A stretch of 64,000 bases of DNA, taken from Chitinophagales bacterium. GTDB lineage: Bacteria; Bacteroidota; Bacteroidia; Chitinophagales; Saprospiraceae. The stretch's first letter is position 1. The number at the start of each line of letters is the position of its first letter. The stretch is taken from positions 1-64,000 of the forward strand of contig JAAFJT010000005.1 of the NCBI GenBank assembly GCA_013298955.1, given 5' to 3'. The position numbers were made by a program, and so were the translations under genes. Shown here one piece after another: positions 27,301-37,793 of this stretch. A model generated the notes under the pieces. The model did not search any database, was not told where the DNA came from, and saw only the letters and a list, made by a program, of their open reading frames with translations.

Positions 27301-28736
27301 AAATCGGCATTGAACGCGCCGCAAACCAATGGATGTAATTGAATCGCCTTGCCCTCAATCAAACGCGGTTGAAACGCTTGAATGGATAAACGGTGTAACG
27401 TCGGCGCACGATTCAACATCACAGGATGCCCTTTCAAAATATTTTCGAGAATCTCCCAAATCACTTGGTCTTTTCTATCTACTAATTTCTTAGCCGATTT
27501 GACCGTTTTCACAATCCCGCGTTCAATTAACTTCCTGATAATGAACGGTTTGAATAATTCAGCCGCCATTTGTTTGGGCAAACCGCACTCGTGTAATTTC
27601 AAAGTTGGACCAACCACAATTACCGAACGACCTGAATAATCCACCCGTTTTCCTAACAAGTTTTGACGGAAACGACCTTGCTTTCCTTTCAAAATATCAC
27701 TCAATGATTTCAAAGCCCGTCCACCTTCTGCTTTCACGGCATTCGATTTGCGCGAATTGTCGAAAAGCGAATCTACGGCTTCTTGCAACATCCGTTTTTC
27801 GTTGCGCAAGATGACTTCGGGAGCCTTGATTTCTAATAATCTTTTCAAACGATTGTTGCGAATAATCACCCGGCGATATAAATCGTTCAAATCCGAACTC
27901 GCAAAACGACCGCCATCCAAAGGCACTAACGGACGCAATTCCGGCGGCACCACAGGCAAATATTGAATAACCGTCCATTCAGGGCGATTTTCTTTGACTT
28001 TCATGCCATCACGGAATGCTTCGACCACGCGCAAGCGTTTCAAAGCCTCTGATTTGCGTTGTTGCGAACCTTCTGTAGCTGCCGCAACCCGCAATTTATA
28101 ACTCAATTCGTCCAATTGCAAACGCGCTAACATATCATGTACGGCATCAGCACCCATTTTGGCAACAAATTTATCAGGATGCAAATCATCCAAACTCTGT
28201 TGTTCTTTGGGCAAACTGTCCATGATTTCCAAATAATCCTCTTCGGTCAATAAATCAAGGTTATTGGTTCCATCCGCCTGTTTGATACCCGCATTCACGA
28301 CGACATAACGCTCGTAGTAAATGATAGATTCCAATTTTTTGGAAGAAAGCCCCAACATATACCCAATTTTATTCGGCAGAGAGCGAAAAAACCAAATATG
28401 TACAATAGGTACAACCAATTTGATATGTCCCATGCGCTCGCGGCGGACTTTTTTCTCCGTCACTTCTACGCCGCAACGGTCGCAAACGATGCCTTTATAG
28501 CGAATGCGTTTGTATTTGCCGCAGTAACATTCGTAATCCTTCACAGGACCGAAAATCCTTTCACAGAAAAGACCATCTCTTTCGGGCTTGTAGGAACGGT
28601 AATTGATGGTCTCAGGCTTGAGGACTTCACCAAAGCTGCGTTCCAAGATTTCGTCAGGCGATGCCAGACTGATGGTAATGCTCTCGAAGCTATTATTCGC
28701 TCGATTGATGCTAACGGGTGCTTTTTTTAAAGACAT
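24387..28736 (-). CDS. rpoC: DNA-directed RNA polymerase subunit beta-prime
   Basis: A 1449-residue beta-prime subunit. The N-terminal zinc ribbon has Cys70, Cys72, Cys85 and Cys88. The catalytic NADFDGD, whose aspartates hold the active-site magnesium, is near residue 477 in [19 protein letters not shown]. The bridge-helix and trigger-loop region contains [13 protein letters not shown] and [21 protein letters not shown]. The C-terminus ends in an acidic tail ([14 protein letters not shown]). It follows rpoB in the rplKAJL-rpoBC block. The last 55 coding bases recur 6.4 kb away at 18000-18054, so this end of the gene borders an inserted or duplicated segment. Confidence 0.98.
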   Translation of the reverse strand: MSLKKAPVSINRANNSFESITISLASPDEILERSFGEVLKPETINYRSYKPERDGLFCERIFGPVKDYECYCGKYKRIRYKGIVCDRCGVEVTEKKVRRERMGHIKLVVPIVHIWFFRSLPNKIGYMLGLSSKKLESIIYYERYVVVNAGIKQADGTNNLDLLTEEDYLEIMDSLPKEQQSLDDLHPDKFVAKMGADAVHDMLARLQLDELSYKLRVAAATEGSQQRKSEALKRLRVVEAFRDGMKVKENRPEWTVIQYLPVVPPELRPLVPLDGGRFASSDLNDLYRRVIIRNNRLKRLLEIKAPEVILRNEKRMLQEAVDSLFDNSRKSNAVKAEGGRALKSLSDILKGKQGRFRQNLLGKRVDYSGRSVIVVGPTLKLHECGLPKQMAAELFKPFIIRKLIERGIVKTVKSAKKLVDRKDQVIWEILENILKGHPVMLNRAPTLHRLSIQAFQPRLIEGKAIQLHPLVCGAFNADFDGDQMAVHVPLSHAAILEAQILMLASHNILNPQDGSPVTLPSQDMVLGLYYLTKEKRSTEEVKVRGEGRRFYSSEEVIIAYNEQKLDLHACIQCRVKQEDPKSGRFVHRLMDTTVGRVIFNETVPSRVPYINILLTKKNLKIVINDVIKRTNFHDTANFLDEIKEMGFYWSFKGGLSFTLGDLITPSIKEETLNMAQVEVDEVWDNYNMGLITNNERYNQVIDRWTFADNRVTDALLKELSTHKQGFNSVFMMLDSGARGSKQQIKQLCGLRGLMAKPRKSGDTGGAIIENPILANFLDGLSVLEYFISTHGARKGLADTALKTADAGYLTRRLVDVSQDVVIREEDCDTLRGIEVTAFKEGDKIIEPLFGRIRGRYSLHDVYHPETERLLVTAAEYIDDDTAARIEKAGIEAVTVRSVLTCETKRGICTKCYGKNLATGRIAERGDAVGIIAAQSIGEPGTQLTLRTFHTGGTAITSKQDSELIAKVAGKIEFDEILTVPFTDDDGKRSDVVISRIGELRIVEPKTGKVLATNNIQYGSTIFVKDGQDIKRNEKICEWDPFNAVIVSEYPGKILFVDVEEGVTYREDRDDQTGFAEKLIIESKNRRKIPIIKIVNDAGEDMRSYTLPVGSHISVNDGQKIKSGQRIVKIPRKLGKIQDITGGLPRVTELFEARNPSNPAVVAEIDGIVELGKIKRGNREISIRTKDGQERKYLIGLSKYILVQDGDFVRAGTPLSDGATAPRDILAIKGPFAVQTHLVNGVQEVYRSQGIAINDKHIEVIVRQMMRRLEIVDPGDTTFLEGEAVEKYEFNEQNDFVYDKKFVIEPGDSNRLKAGQLITLRQVREENSFLKRNDKKQVEFRDAVAATSMPLLLGITKSSLGTESWISAASFQETTKVLSTAAIAAKKDGLAGLKENVIVGKRIPAGTGLREYQNLFVTTKSIYEANKAKGLLDDLDMDYEEEFVGDENEL

Positions 28737-29020
28737 TTACCAACTATTTGTGCAAACACATAGGACACATAGGTTACATAGAACACATAGAGCAACTTTT
28801 TCAGTTGTTTCGCTATGTGGATGATGTAACCAATGTGTTTCTATGTTTGCAATGATGATATTCTAATTTTAAGATTAGATTTAAACGGCGCATCAACATC
28901 AGCGATATTTGAAACCTACTGACATTAATTAACATGGATACTACATTTTAAAACACTTGCCCCTATGTGACCTATGTGACCTATGTGACCTATGTATTCT
29001 ATGTAACCTATGTGTTTGCA
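28737..29020. repeat. Family B inverted repeats between rpoB and rpoC
   Basis: The rpoB-rpoC gap holds two blocks of CACATAGG-type words. Block 28753-28849 is itself an imperfect inverted repeat (CAAACACATAG at the left, CTATGTTTG at the right). Block 28962-29018 begins as four tandem copies of CCTATGTGA-like units and ends CCTATGTGTTTGCA, the complement of the start of the first block. The two blocks could therefore also pair with each other. Confidence 0.8.
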
Positions 29021-32000
29021 CTATTCAAATTTTACATCTAACGCTAAACCGCGCAACTCATGCACTAATACATTAAACGATTCTGGAATATTTGGCTCAG
29101 GCAAATTATCGCCTTTCACAATCGCCTCATACGCCTTCGCACGACCTACGATGTCATCCGATTTAATCGTCAATAATTCTTGCAAAATGTTGGACGCGCC
29201 ATAAGCCTCCAATGCCCAAACCTCCATCTCACCAAACCGTTGACCACCAAATTGCGCTTTACCACCGAGTGGTTGTTGCGTAATCAACGAGTACGGTCCG
29301 ATAGAACGCGCATGGAGTTTGTCATCCACCATGTGCGATAATTTCAACATATAAATTACGCCAACGGTTGCTTGTTGATGGAAACGGTCGCCTGTTTCCC
29401 CATCTTGCAAATACGTTTGACCCAATTCTGGAAGCCCTGCTTTTTTAACCCAGTCCGAGATTTCTTCTTTTTTAGCCCCGTCAAAAATCGGCGTTGCGAA
29501 TTTCACACCCAATTTTTCACCAGCCCAACCCAAAACGGTTTCAAAAATCTGACCCAAGTTCATCCGCGAAGGTACCCCAAGCGGGTTCAACACGATGTCC
29601 ACCGCAGACCCATCTGGTAAAAACGGCATATCTTCCACCCGCACAATCCGACTCACAATGCCTTTATTACCATGTCTTCCTGCTAATTTATCACCGACTT
29701 TCAATTTCCGCTTTTTCGCCAAATACACTTTTGCCAATTTCAATACGCCTGCTGGCAATTCATCCCCGATACTGATATTAAACTTTTCGCGTTTGTAACG
29801 ACCCACTTCTTCATTGACCTTAATCGAGTAATTGTGCAATAACCGCGAAACCAAACTATTGATATGTTTATCATTCGTCCAATTCGCATAATCTGTAATC
29901 GCATAATCCAATTCTTTCAAGTATGACAACGTATATTTCGTTCCTTTCGGAATCAAAGGATCGCCATAAATGGTTTTTACGCCATCACTTGAACGCTCTT
30001 TCAACAACGCTTGCATCTTATCCACTAAAATCGTTTTCAACTCATTCAAGGCGATTTGATGTTGACTATCTAATTTAATCAACATATCTTCTTCCTTCTG
30101 CTTCTGCAATTTATCCTTTTTCGCCCGCGCAAACAATTGTTTATCAATGATAATGCCTTGGGTTCCGGGAGGTGCTTTCAACGACGCATCTTTCACATCG
30201 CCCGCTTTGTCACCAAAGATAGCCCGCAAGAGTTTCTCTTCAGGAGTCGGGTCGGTCTCGCCTTTTGGCGTGATTTTGCCAATCAAAATATCCCCTTCAT
30301 TAATCCAAGCCCCAATGCGCACAATCCCATTTTCATCTAAATCTTTGGTTGCATCTTCACTTACGTTTGGAATATCTTGCGTAAGCTCTTCTTCACCCAA
30401 TTTTGTATCGCGGACATCTAATTCAAAATGTTCAATATGCAAAGACGTGAAAACATCTTGTTGCACAATCCGTTCTGAAATCACAATCGCATCCTCAAAG
30501 TTGTAACCTTTCCAAGGCATGAAAGCCACTTTCAGGTTTTGACCCAATGCCAATTCCCCTTTGTCCGTCGCGTAACCGTCGCATAAGATTTGACCTTTTA
30601 CCACCCGGTCGCCTTTGCGCACAATCGGTTTCAAATTGATACACGTTTCTTGGTTCGTGCGCAAAAATTTCGTCAATTTATACGTCTTCCGATTGTCCTC
30701 AAAAGACACTAATTGGTCTTCCTCCGTCCTATCGTACCGAATCACAATCTCCGTAGAATCCACATATTCGACCACCCCGCCGCCTTCGGCATTGAACAAC
30801 ATCCGCGAATCGCGCGCTACTTTTCCTTCCAAACCCGTTCCAACAATCGGCGCAGCAGGTTTCAACAACGGAACCGCTTGACGCTGCATGTTTGAACCCA
30901 TCAAGGCACGATTGGCATCATCATTTTCCAAAAACGGAATCATCGACGCAGAAACCCCTACAATTTGGTTCGGCGCAACGTCCATATATTCGACTTCATC
31001 AGGCGTTAAAACAGGGAAATCCCCATGTTCCCGACATTTAATTCTATCACTATCGAAAAAACCATCTTTATTCAAAGGCGAATTGGCTTGTGCCACCTTA
31101 ATATAATCTTCGCCTTCTGCCGACATAAATTCAATTTTCTCCATGACCTGCCCATTCGTCACCTTGCGATAAGGTGTTTCAAGGAAGCCCATTTTATTGA
31201 TTTTGGCGTGAACGCAAAGCGTCGAAATCAAACCAATATTCGGACCTTCGGGCGTTTCAATCGTACAAAGTCGTCCATAATGCGAATAATGAACGTCCCG
31301 CACCTCAAAACCCGCCCGTTCCCGACTCAAACCACCCGGTCCGAGTGCCGAAATCCGTCGTTTATGCGTAATCTCACTTAAAGGATTGGTTTGGTCAAGG
31401 AATTGTGACAACTGACTCGTCCCAAAAAACGAATTAATGACCGAACTCAACGTCCGCGCATTAATCAAATCAATCGGTGTAAAGACTTCATTATCCCGTA
31501 CATTCATCCGTTCCCGAATCGTCCGCGACATCCGCGCCAATCCAACCCCGAATTGAGCATACAATTGTTCCCCAACACTCCGTACACGTCTATTGCTCAA
31601 ATGGTCAATATCATCAATCTCCGCTTTACTGTTCATCAAACTGACCAAATATTTCACAATCGCCGTAATATCCTCTTTGGTTAAAACAAGCGTTGTCATT
31701 TCAATATCAACTTTCAACTTTCGGTTGATTTTGTAACGCCCCACTTCACCGAGATTATAACGCTTATCCGAAAAGAATAATTTGTCAATAATCCCGCGTG
31801 CTGTATCTTCATCAGGCGGCTCCGTACCGCGCAACTGTTTGTAAATGTAACTCACCGCCTCCGTTTCGGAACTCGACGGGTCTTTTTGCAACGTATTGTA
31901 AATAATTGAATAATCCTCTGCCACATCTTCCCGTTGTAAAATGACATTATCAACGCCACTTTCGAGAATCATCTCCACGTTATCGGCATCCAACACGATA

Positions 32001-32833
32001 TCGCGTTCCAAAATAATGTCATTCCGTTCAATCGTCACGACCTCACCAGTATCTTCATCGACAAAATCCTCCGTCCACGAGCGCAAAACCCGTGCGCCCA
32101 ATCGCCGACCGACCGCACCTCGAAGGCGTTCAGGCGTAGCAGCAATCTCCTCTGCCAACCCAAACAAATCCAAAATAGCCTTATCCGTATCGAAATTGAT
32201 AGCACGCAAAAGCGTTGTTACAGGGAATTTTTTCTTACGGTCAATGTACGCATACATGACATTATTAATATCTGTAGCAAACTCCATCCAAGCCCCTTTG
32301 AACGGAATCACCCTTGCGGAGTAGATTTTCGTTCCATTCGGATGGAAACTTTGACCGAAAAACACACCAGGAGACCGATGTAATTGCGAAACAATGACCC
32401 TTTCCGCCCCGTTTATAACAAACGTACCTTTGGGAGTCATGTACGGGATGTTGCCGAGAAACACATCTTGCACCATGGTTTCAAAATCAACATGCTCTTC
32501 ATCGTTGCAACTAAGCCGCAATTTCGCTTTGAGTGGAACGGAATACGTCAAGCCCCGATGCATACACTCCTCGATGGAGTAACGCGGCGGGTCCACAAAG
32601 TAATCCAAAAATTCCAATGCGAAAATGTTGCGGGCATCCGCAATTGGGAAATTCTCTTGGAAACATTTGAAAAGCCCTTCATTGGTACGGTTTTCAGGCG
32701 TAGTCTCCAATTGGAAGAACTCGTGAAACGATTTCAACTGAATTTCCAGCAAATCCGGCTGTTGGTCAGAGAGTTTAATTTTGCCGAAATTAACGCGGTC
32801 TAATTCCGGCATCAGAACGTTACCTACTGCCAT
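29021..32833 (-). CDS. rpoB: DNA-directed RNA polymerase subunit beta
   Basis: A 1270-residue beta subunit from the ATG at 32833 ([19 protein letters not shown]). An upstream TTG would add ten residues and is less likely. Conserved segments include the rifampicin region ([34 protein letters not shown]), [23 protein letters not shown], and the C-terminal KPVG-loop equivalents [12 protein letters not shown] and [26 protein letters not shown]. In the rifampicin region I see no replaced key residue. It lies between rplL and rpoC on the same strand, with unusually long repeat-filled gaps on both sides. Confidence 0.98.
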   Translation of the reverse strand: MAVGNVLMPELDRVNFGKIKLSDQQPDLLEIQLKSFHEFFQLETTPENRTNEGLFKCFQENFPIADARNIFALEFLDYFVDPPRYSIEECMHRGLTYSVPLKAKLRLSCNDEEHVDFETMVQDVFLGNIPYMTPKGTFVINGAERVIVSQLHRSPGVFFGQSFHPNGTKIYSARVIPFKGAWMEFATDINNVMYAYIDRKKKFPVTTLLRAINFDTDKAILDLFGLAEEIAATPERLRGAVGRRLGARVLRSWTEDFVDEDTGEVVTIERNDIILERDIVLDADNVEMILESGVDNVILQREDVAEDYSIIYNTLQKDPSSSETEAVSYIYKQLRGTEPPDEDTARGIIDKLFFSDKRYNLGEVGRYKINRKLKVDIEMTTLVLTKEDITAIVKYLVSLMNSKAEIDDIDHLSNRRVRSVGEQLYAQFGVGLARMSRTIRERMNVRDNEVFTPIDLINARTLSSVINSFFGTSQLSQFLDQTNPLSEITHKRRISALGPGGLSRERAGFEVRDVHYSHYGRLCTIETPEGPNIGLISTLCVHAKINKMGFLETPYRKVTNGQVMEKIEFMSAEGEDYIKVAQANSPLNKDGFFDSDRIKCREHGDFPVLTPDEVEYMDVAPNQIVGVSASMIPFLENDDANRALMGSNMQRQAVPLLKPAAPIVGTGLEGKVARDSRMLFNAEGGGVVEYVDSTEIVIRYDRTEEDQLVSFEDNRKTYKLTKFLRTNQETCINLKPIVRKGDRVVKGQILCDGYATDKGELALGQNLKVAFMPWKGYNFEDAIVISERIVQQDVFTSLHIEHFELDVRDTKLGEEELTQDIPNVSEDATKDLDENGIVRIGAWINEGDILIGKITPKGETDPTPEEKLLRAIFGDKAGDVKDASLKAPPGTQGIIIDKQLFARAKKDKLQKQKEEDMLIKLDSQHQIALNELKTILVDKMQALLKERSSDGVKTIYGDPLIPKGTKYTLSYLKELDYAITDYANWTNDKHINSLVSRLLHNYSIKVNEEVGRYKREKFNISIGDELPAGVLKLAKVYLAKKRKLKVGDKLAGRHGNKGIVSRIVRVEDMPFLPDGSAVDIVLNPLGVPSRMNLGQIFETVLGWAGEKLGVKFATPIFDGAKKEEISDWVKKAGLPELGQTYLQDGETGDRFHQQATVGVIYMLKLSHMVDDKLHARSIGPYSLITQQPLGGKAQFGGQRFGEMEVWALEAYGASNILQELLTIKSDDIVGRAKAYEAIVKGDNLPEPNIPESFNVLVHELRGLALDVKFE

Positions 32834-33413
32834 GTATATATGTGTGGATTGATTTGCAATCAAGTTAAGTATGAAATTTACGCTCGATTTGTCTTAGCTA
32901 CTTAAATCTCTGCTTAAAATCTTATGAGCTGCTTTTTAGCTTTTTCGTGGTTTAGCATCGGGGTTAGGATGTCTTTACGCTTGGGTATTTTTACAATCTG
33001 CATCCCCATTTGAGCTAAATGATTAGAAGTTTTTACACTATTAAAAATCAAGCCAATCTTTCACTTAAAATGGAGTATTTGAATACTTTATACATTTTTT
33101 TAAACACATAGTTCACTTAGGGAGACATAGGAAACATAGGGCTTATTTTTCTATTTTTTTGAATATAAAAATCAAAAATAGAAAGATTGAATCGAAAGCA
33201 TAAAGGTATCCATAAAAAAGAGTCCCTATGTGTCCTCTATGTGTCCTCTATGTGTTCTATGTCTTCCTTTGTGAACTATGTGTTTTAAAAACACTAAGAC
33301 AACGATAGGCTTAGGCGATTGCAAACGCAAACGCCTAAGCCTTATTGCGCGGGAAGCGATAAACGAGTCCTCGTTCAGCGACTTGATGCACAACGTTTTG
33401 TAAAACGCCAATC
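32834..33413. repeat. Gap between rplL and rpoB with a family B inverted repeat
   Basis: A 580-base gap. At about 33098-33290 is a family B inverted repeat: the left arm starts AAACACATAGTTCAC and the right arm ends GTGAACTATGTGTTTT. The arms carry several CTATGTGTCC words and the spacer is A+T-rich. A second hairpin at 33307-33342 (AGGCTTAGGCG and complement, 14-base loop) is nearer to rplL. The rest, 32834-33097, shows no gene. Confidence 0.8.
33307..33342 (-). terminator. Hairpin after rplL
   Basis: An 11-bp perfect stem, AGGCTTAGGCG with its complement, and a 14-base loop, lying 72 bases past the rplL stop codon. No T-run follows on the minus strand, so it may attenuate transcription into rpoB or process the transcript rather than end it. 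Confidence 0.4.
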
Positions 33414-33797
33414 TTATTTGACTTCTACGCTCGCGCCAACTTTCTCCAACGCCTCTTTCAACGCATTAGCATCTGCTTTGCTGATTTTAGATTTCAACTC
33501 TTTTGGTGCGCCATCGACCAAATCTTTCGCTTCTTTCAAGCCTAAGCCCAATAAGTTTTTAACTTCTTTCACAACTTGCAATTTTTGCGCGCCGCCTGAA
33601 GTCAAAATTACGTCAAATTCAGTTTGTTCAACTACGACTGGAGCTGCTCCACCGCCGTCACCACCTGCTGCTGCGGGTGCTGCTGCTGCTGCCGCAGGAA
33701 CGATACCGTACGTATCTTTCAAATAAGATGCAAGTTCGTTAACTTCTTTAACGGTTAAGTTAACCAATTGATCGCCTAAGCCTTTGATATCTGCCAT
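33414..33797 (-). CDS. rplL: 50S ribosomal protein L7/L12
   Basis: A 127-residue stalk protein that recruits translation factors. The N-terminal dimerisation helices ([20 protein letters not shown]) join through an Ala/Gly hinge (residues 33-50, [11 protein letters not shown]) to the C-terminal domain ([40 protein letters not shown]). It is normal in length. It follows rplJ with an 84-base gap and is the last ribosomal gene before rpoB. Confidence 0.98.
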   Translation of the reverse strand: MADIKGLGDQLVNLTVKEVNELASYLKDTYGIVPAAAAAAPAAAGGDGGGAAPVVVEQTEFDVILTSGGAQKLQVVKEVKNLLGLGLKEAKDLVDGAPKELKSKISKADANALKEALEKVGASVEVK

Positions 33798-33881
33798 TGT
33801 ATAGAATTTTAAAATTTGAATTAAAATTAATATTTAAAAAATTGATTATCAAATCTTTTTGATTCGATTGTTTGAAAACAA

Positions 33882-34445
33882 TTATTCCGCAGGAGTCACT
33901 GCCGCTGCGGATTCCGCAGGACGTTCTTCCAACGTTTTGAGCAAGCCTGCAATCGTTGAACCACCTGACAACAACGCTGAAATAACGTTTTTCGCAGGAG
34001 ATTGCAACAAACCGATGACTTCGCCAACGAGTTCTTCGCGGGATTTCAATTTTTTCAAAATGTCAAGCGCGCCTTCGCCCGTAAAGACAGCTGAATCAAT
34101 ATAAGCCGCTTTGAATCCCGGTTTTTCACCATTGGACTCTTTGTAGAACGCTTCCAACAATTTTGCAGGCAATTTTTGATTTTTGCAATACAAAACGGCG
34201 GTTGCCCCATGAAGCGAATCCATCAATCCGGCATAACCTTTTGCCGCAGGTGCATCGCGCATCACTTTCGCCAACAACGTATTTTTCACGACCTGCATTT
34301 CGACTCCAGCTTCGTGACACTTGCGGCGCAATTTATTCGTAGCCGAAACGGGCATTGCGGAAGGGTCAGTCAAGTAAAAGAACGGATATTCTTCCAACTT
34401 CACTTTCAAATCCTTTAATGCGTCCGCTTTTTGATCTTTAGTCAT
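33882..34445 (-). CDS. rplJ: 50S ribosomal protein L10
   Basis: A 187-residue L10, the stalk base that holds L7/L12 dimers. The N-terminus (MTKDQKADALKDLKVKLEEY) and the rRNA-binding core (ATNKLRRKCHEAGVEMQVVK, NTLLAKVMRDAP) are typical. The C-terminal helices that bind L7/L12 end in an Ala-rich tail. It lies 24 bases after rplA and before rplL, the standard order. Confidence 0.97.
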   Translation of the reverse strand: MTKDQKADALKDLKVKLEEYPFFYLTDPSAMPVSATNKLRRKCHEAGVEMQVVKNTLLAKVMRDAPAAKGYAGLMDSLHGATAVLYCKNQKLPAKLLEAFYKESNGEKPGFKAAYIDSAVFTGEGALDILKKLKSREELVGEVIGLLQSPAKNVISALLSGGSTIAGLLKTLEERPAESAAAVTPAE

Positions 34446-34469
34446 TTGTTGAATGAGTTTAAAGTTCTA

Positions 34470-35162
34470 TTACTTGATTGTTTTAGTATCAATCTTAATG
34501 CCCGGACTCATCGTACTCGCCACCGTAACGGTTTTGACATACGTTCCTTTGGCAGTAGAAGGCTTCATTTTCAAAAGCGTATTGACTAATTCGTTGGCAT
34601 TATCCAACAATTTGTCAGGCGCGAAAGAAACACGACCGATAGACGCATGTACGATACCCGTTTTATCTACGCGAAACGCAATTTTACCTTTTTTTACCTC
34701 TTTAATCGTTGCTGCTACATTCGCAGTCACGGTTCCCGTTTTTGGATTCGGCATCAAACCTCTTGGACCTAAAATCCGAGCGATTTTACCTAAATCTTTC
34801 ATGACGTTTGGAGTCGCAATCACTACATCCACATCAGTCCATCCGCCTTGAATCTTAGCGATGTACTCTTCCAAACCAACGAAATCCGCACCAGCTTCCT
34901 GCGCTTCAGCCACTTTATCAGGGGAACACAGTACTAAAACTTTTTTACTTTTACCAACACCGTGAGGTAACACAACTGTACCCCGAAGTGCTTGATCCGC
35001 TTTACGCGGGTCAACGCCCAAACGGACGTGCAAATCCACAGAAGCGTCAAATTTCGTGGTATTCACGTCTTTGACGACTGTAAGGGCTTCTAACAACGTA
35101 TGCAGTTTGTTATTATCAAACTTTTTGTTGATAGCGGCTCTTTTTTTAGGAACTTTAGCCAT
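34470..35162 (-). CDS. rplA: 50S ribosomal protein L1
   Basis: A 230-residue L1, which binds 23S rRNA at the mobile L1 stalk and often represses its own operon. Typical segments are FDASVDLHVRLGVDPRKADQ, LRGTVVLPHGVGKSKKVLVL, ILGPRGLMPNPKTGTVT and GKIAFRVDKTGIVHASIG. It lies between rplK (68-base gap) and rplJ. Confidence 0.98.
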   Translation of the reverse strand: MAKVPKKRAAINKKFDNNKLHTLLEALTVVKDVNTTKFDASVDLHVRLGVDPRKADQALRGTVVLPHGVGKSKKVLVLCSPDKVAEAQEAGADFVGLEEYIAKIQGGWTDVDVVIATPNVMKDLGKIARILGPRGLMPNPKTGTVTANVAATIKEVKKGKIAFRVDKTGIVHASIGRVSFAPDKLLDNANELVNTLLKMKPSTAKGTYVKTVTVASTMSPGIKIDTKTIK

Positions 35163-35230
35163 TGTTAATTCAATTTTTTAAATGAGGTCATAACGTTCTA
35201 ATGTTATATCAGAACTCCCTAACACGGTTT

Positions 35231-35683
35231 TTACGCCGCTTTACCTTCCCAAGGCGCAGTGCCTGAGATAGTGATGCCCATACTGCGCGCCGTCCCTGCC
35301 ACCATTTTCATAGCCGCTTCGATGGAAAAACAGTTTAAATCAGGCATTTTATTTTCTGCAATGGTTTGTACCTGCTCCCAAGTCACCGAACCAATTTTGT
35401 TCCGATTCGGTTGCGCCGAACCTTTTTTACCTTTCGCTGCTTCCAATAATTGCATGGCAGCAGGCGGGGTTTTGATAACAAAATCGAACGATTTATCAGT
35501 ATAAACAGCGATAATGACGGGTAAAACTTTATCCATCCTATCCTGCGTAGCAGCATTGAAACGCTTACAGAACTCCATGATATTGACCCCCTTAGAACCT
35601 AAGGCAGGACCAATCGGTGGCGCAGGATTTGCTTTGCCGCCTTTGACTTGGAGTTTGATGTAAATAGATACTTCTTTAGCCAT
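35231..35683 (-). CDS. rplK: 50S ribosomal protein L11
   Basis: A 150-residue L11 of the GTPase-associated centre. Diagnostic segments are [35 protein letters not shown] and [14 protein letters not shown]. It is first of the rplKAJL-rpoBC block. The usual upstream genes nusG and secE are absent; the next gene upstream is an unrelated plus-strand gene. Confidence 0.98.
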   Translation of the reverse strand: MAKEVSIYIKLQVKGGKANPAPPIGPALGSKGVNIMEFCKRFNAATQDRMDKVLPVIIAVYTDKSFDFVIKTPPAAMQLLEAAKGKKGSAQPNRNKIGSVTWEQVQTIAENKMPDLNCFSIEAAMKMVAGTARSMGITISGTAPWEGKAA

Positions 35684-35840
35684 GCGAGATGTATTGATTC
35701 GGATTGTTTAGAAAACATTTCAATGGGCATCGATTCCAAATTTAAGGGAAGCCAATGCGGTTTGGGGTGGAGAAGCACCCGTAAAACCACGAAAATCTGG
35801 GCGATGTGCCATTTCAATGCGGTTTCCGAAAAACGAAGCG

Positions 35841-35873
35841 CAAAGGTATTCTTTTCAGTTGAATTGACCAAAA
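35841..35873 (-). promoter_or_regulatory. Promoter of the rplK-rpoC block
   Basis: On the minus strand TTTTGG (35868-35873) and TACCTTTG (35841-35848) match the -33 and -7 boxes with a 19-base spacer. Transcription would start near 35834, leaving a leader of about 150 bases before rplK in which L1 or L10 feedback could act. Confidence 0.7.
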
Positions 35874-35962
35874 AAAAAAGGTGTTTTTTGTGAAAAAAGA
35901 TTTTTTTTTGATTTACCTTTGAGTTTGCAATTCAAATTCTTGTAAAACAATCATTCAAAAAA

Positions 35963-36064
35963 TGAATCAAAAAAGTATAGATACCTTAAAAATCGGCATC
36001 ATTCAACAAATATCGCTTTTAGAAGATGCCCCTCAAAAAAGCAATCCTATCGTATCAAAATAGT
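35963..36064 (+). pseudogene. Short antitoxin-like frame, probably a remnant
   Basis: A 33-codon frame beginning MNQKSIDTLKIGIIQQISLL, followed by EDAPQKSN. The start resembles the N-termini of small Bacteroidota antitoxins that precede PIN or RelE toxins (a pattern like LDLIQQIASLED). The frame stops early, and a different frame over 36130-36237 carries Lys-rich residues that may be the rest. A TACCTTTG box lies 42 bases upstream. It may be a decayed antitoxin gene or a genuine short peptide; evidence is weak. Confidence 0.3.
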
Positions 36065-36356
36065 GGCATTCACCGTATTTGCCCAAGACCACTCACACCG
36101 TTGAAAATCTTATATTTTTTTTGTAAAAAAATGCGAAAAAAGGATTCAAATCCACTTAAAAATACGTTTCTATTAAAAAAACAAGATAAAATACCCATTT
36201 CTAAGCCGAAGTTAGAATTTATTGTCAAAGAATTATGAAAATCGTCATCTCTTATTCGTACTTTTGACGCTCCATTTTGAGATATTCGAGTTTGCCGCGA
36301 AAAAAAAAATTCGGTGAACATACATCGAATTTGAGTACAAATGTGCAATTTTGTAT

Positions 36357-37793
36357 ATGAAAAAAATTACAGCGAATTACGTACACGCTCATCCCGTGTT
36401 CGTGATTCAAAATTTGGATGCGCAACCGGTTGATAATCAATACTTGCCGGTGTTTTTGTCGTTGAAAAACCTGCTGCAAAATCGGTTTCCAGCCCCCCTT
36501 TCGCTTTTTCTGAGCGAAGCCATGGGCGATTTACATCGCCTACCCGATTTTGAACCCACAGGTGGTATGATGATGTTCTCAGATGCCGAAATTGCGGTGT
36601 GGCATCATCGGATTCGAGGGGATGAACGCTTGCAACGCTTTCCTGTAAAGCGGTTGTTGGAGGAAATCCTACCCCAACATCTGGGCGATTGGGCTTTTGT
36701 GCAACCCATGTTCCTGCCCGAAATGCAGATCAATGAGGTGACGGCGGCAGATAATATTGTCTTTCGCAATCAATCGGTGGATTTATACTTGCCCCAAGCC
36801 AATTTAATCATTGAAATCGACGGGCAAGCGCATAAACTCAATGACCGACAACGCCTTAAAGATAATATTCGAGATGAATATTTGAAAAAATTTGGAATAG
36901 ATACCGTACATTTGCAGGCGAATGACGTAGAACAATCAACAGACCGACTTCAACAAGGAATTGCCGCTATCATCGCTCAATTGAAAAGCCATGAATCCGC
37001 CTTAATTCCATATCAAAAAACGTATCAACAACTTTTAAATGGCTTCGACCACGACGATTTGCAAAACAAATTGTTACCGACGGCGGTTATGCGATTTCAA
37101 TGGTTGGTGGTCGAATTGTTGTTAGCGGGCAAGTTGTCCGTTACACAGCTTGTCTGGGAATTGCTCATCCTCGAACGCGATGTGACGGGTTTTGTGCCTT
37201 TGGCTTGTGAAGATTTGTGGATTCAGTTGCAAAAATTGTGTGAAATACACCAAGTGCCGTTTCAAAAACCAGTGCTTCGATTGTTAAGTCTGGAAGATGA
37301 GCTATCCGAAGAGACCGTAGCGGTGGATTTCAGTTTGTTCAAACGCTGGACGGATGAAGCGGATTTATATCCACAATGTATCTTTGTGCGCAATGATTAT
37401 TTCGACCTCATGGCGCGGGAGAATATGAAACCCGCTGATAAAGCGACTTTATTGAAAGGCAGTTTGATGGCAGAATTTACACGGTATCTCACAGGCAGTC
37501 ATGAGGCAGACCGTCATTTTGAAAAAGTGGTACAGGAAATCACCACGTTAAAGTCGAATGAACAACAACCGATTTTAGAAGGTTGGTTGCAAAAAGCGGC
37601 GCATGCTCCCTTATCATTGGAGCAAAAACAATATATAGCGCATACGATTTTAAAATACTATCCTGACGAAACCGTATATTTGGCTCGTCATTTAGATGCA
37701 CCTTTTTTACTCAACGATACGATAAAAAGTAAATTAAAACAACTTCAAAATTTAAATCATAGACTTTATGAGCAGCTTAAAGCAATTCGATAG
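36357..37793 (+). CDS. DUF559/Vsr-like putative nuclease
   Basis: A 478-residue protein. Residues 135-190 match the PD-(D/E)XK-type core of DUF559/Vsr endonucleases: Asp142 in NQSVDLYLPQANLIIEIDGQ, then Glu153 and Asp155, followed by QAHKLND and a GIDTVHLQANDV strand. The flanking regions (1-130 and 200-478) are helical and unfamiliar. I start at the ATG at 36357; a TTG six bases upstream is less likely. Its last 26 bases overlap the next gene, so the two are translationally coupled. DUF559-like nucleases can be repair enzymes or parts of defence systems. No helicase lies next to it. Confidence 0.6.
   Translation: MKKITANYVHAHPVFVIQNLDAQPVDNQYLPVFLSLKNLLQNRFPAPLSLFLSEAMGDLHRLPDFEPTGGMMMFSDAEIAVWHHRIRGDERLQRFPVKRLLEEILPQHLGDWAFVQPMFLPEMQINEVTAADNIVFRNQSVDLYLPQANLIIEIDGQAHKLNDRQRLKDNIRDEYLKKFGIDTVHLQANDVEQSTDRLQQGIAAIIAQLKSHESALIPYQKTYQQLLNGFDHDDLQNKLLPTAVMRFQWLVVELLLAGKLSVTQLVWELLILERDVTGFVPLACEDLWIQLQKLCEIHQVPFQKPVLRLLSLEDELSEETVAVDFSLFKRWTDEADLYPQCIFVRNDYFDLMARENMKPADKATLLKGSLMAEFTRYLTGSHEADRHFEKVVQEITTLKSNEQQPILEGWLQKAAHAPLSLEQKQYIAHTILKYYPDETVYLARHLDAPFLLNDTIKSKLKQLQNLNHRLYEQLKAIR

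Larger units (their letters stand above)
35684..36356. other. Intergenic region upstream of rplK
   Basis: About 670 bases between divergent genes. It contains the rplK promoter (35841-35873), a plus-strand TACCTTTG box at 35914-35921, and a short broken-looking frame at 35963-36064 with a possible continuation near 36130-36237 (separate entry). I see no secE, nusG or tRNA gene here. Confidence 0.55.

Noticed and set aside
24387-28736. Plus-strand frames opposite rpoC and rpoB
   Set aside because: They are antisense shadows of strongly conserved genes, with no start signals or domains of their own.
28962-29018. Short regular repeats that might be a CRISPR array
   Set aside because: Units of 8-9 bases follow one another without unique spacers, and no cas genes are present.
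32834-32863. Longer rpoB with a TTG start at 32863
   Set aside because: The added ten residues are not part of the conserved N-terminus, and an ATG lies at 32833.
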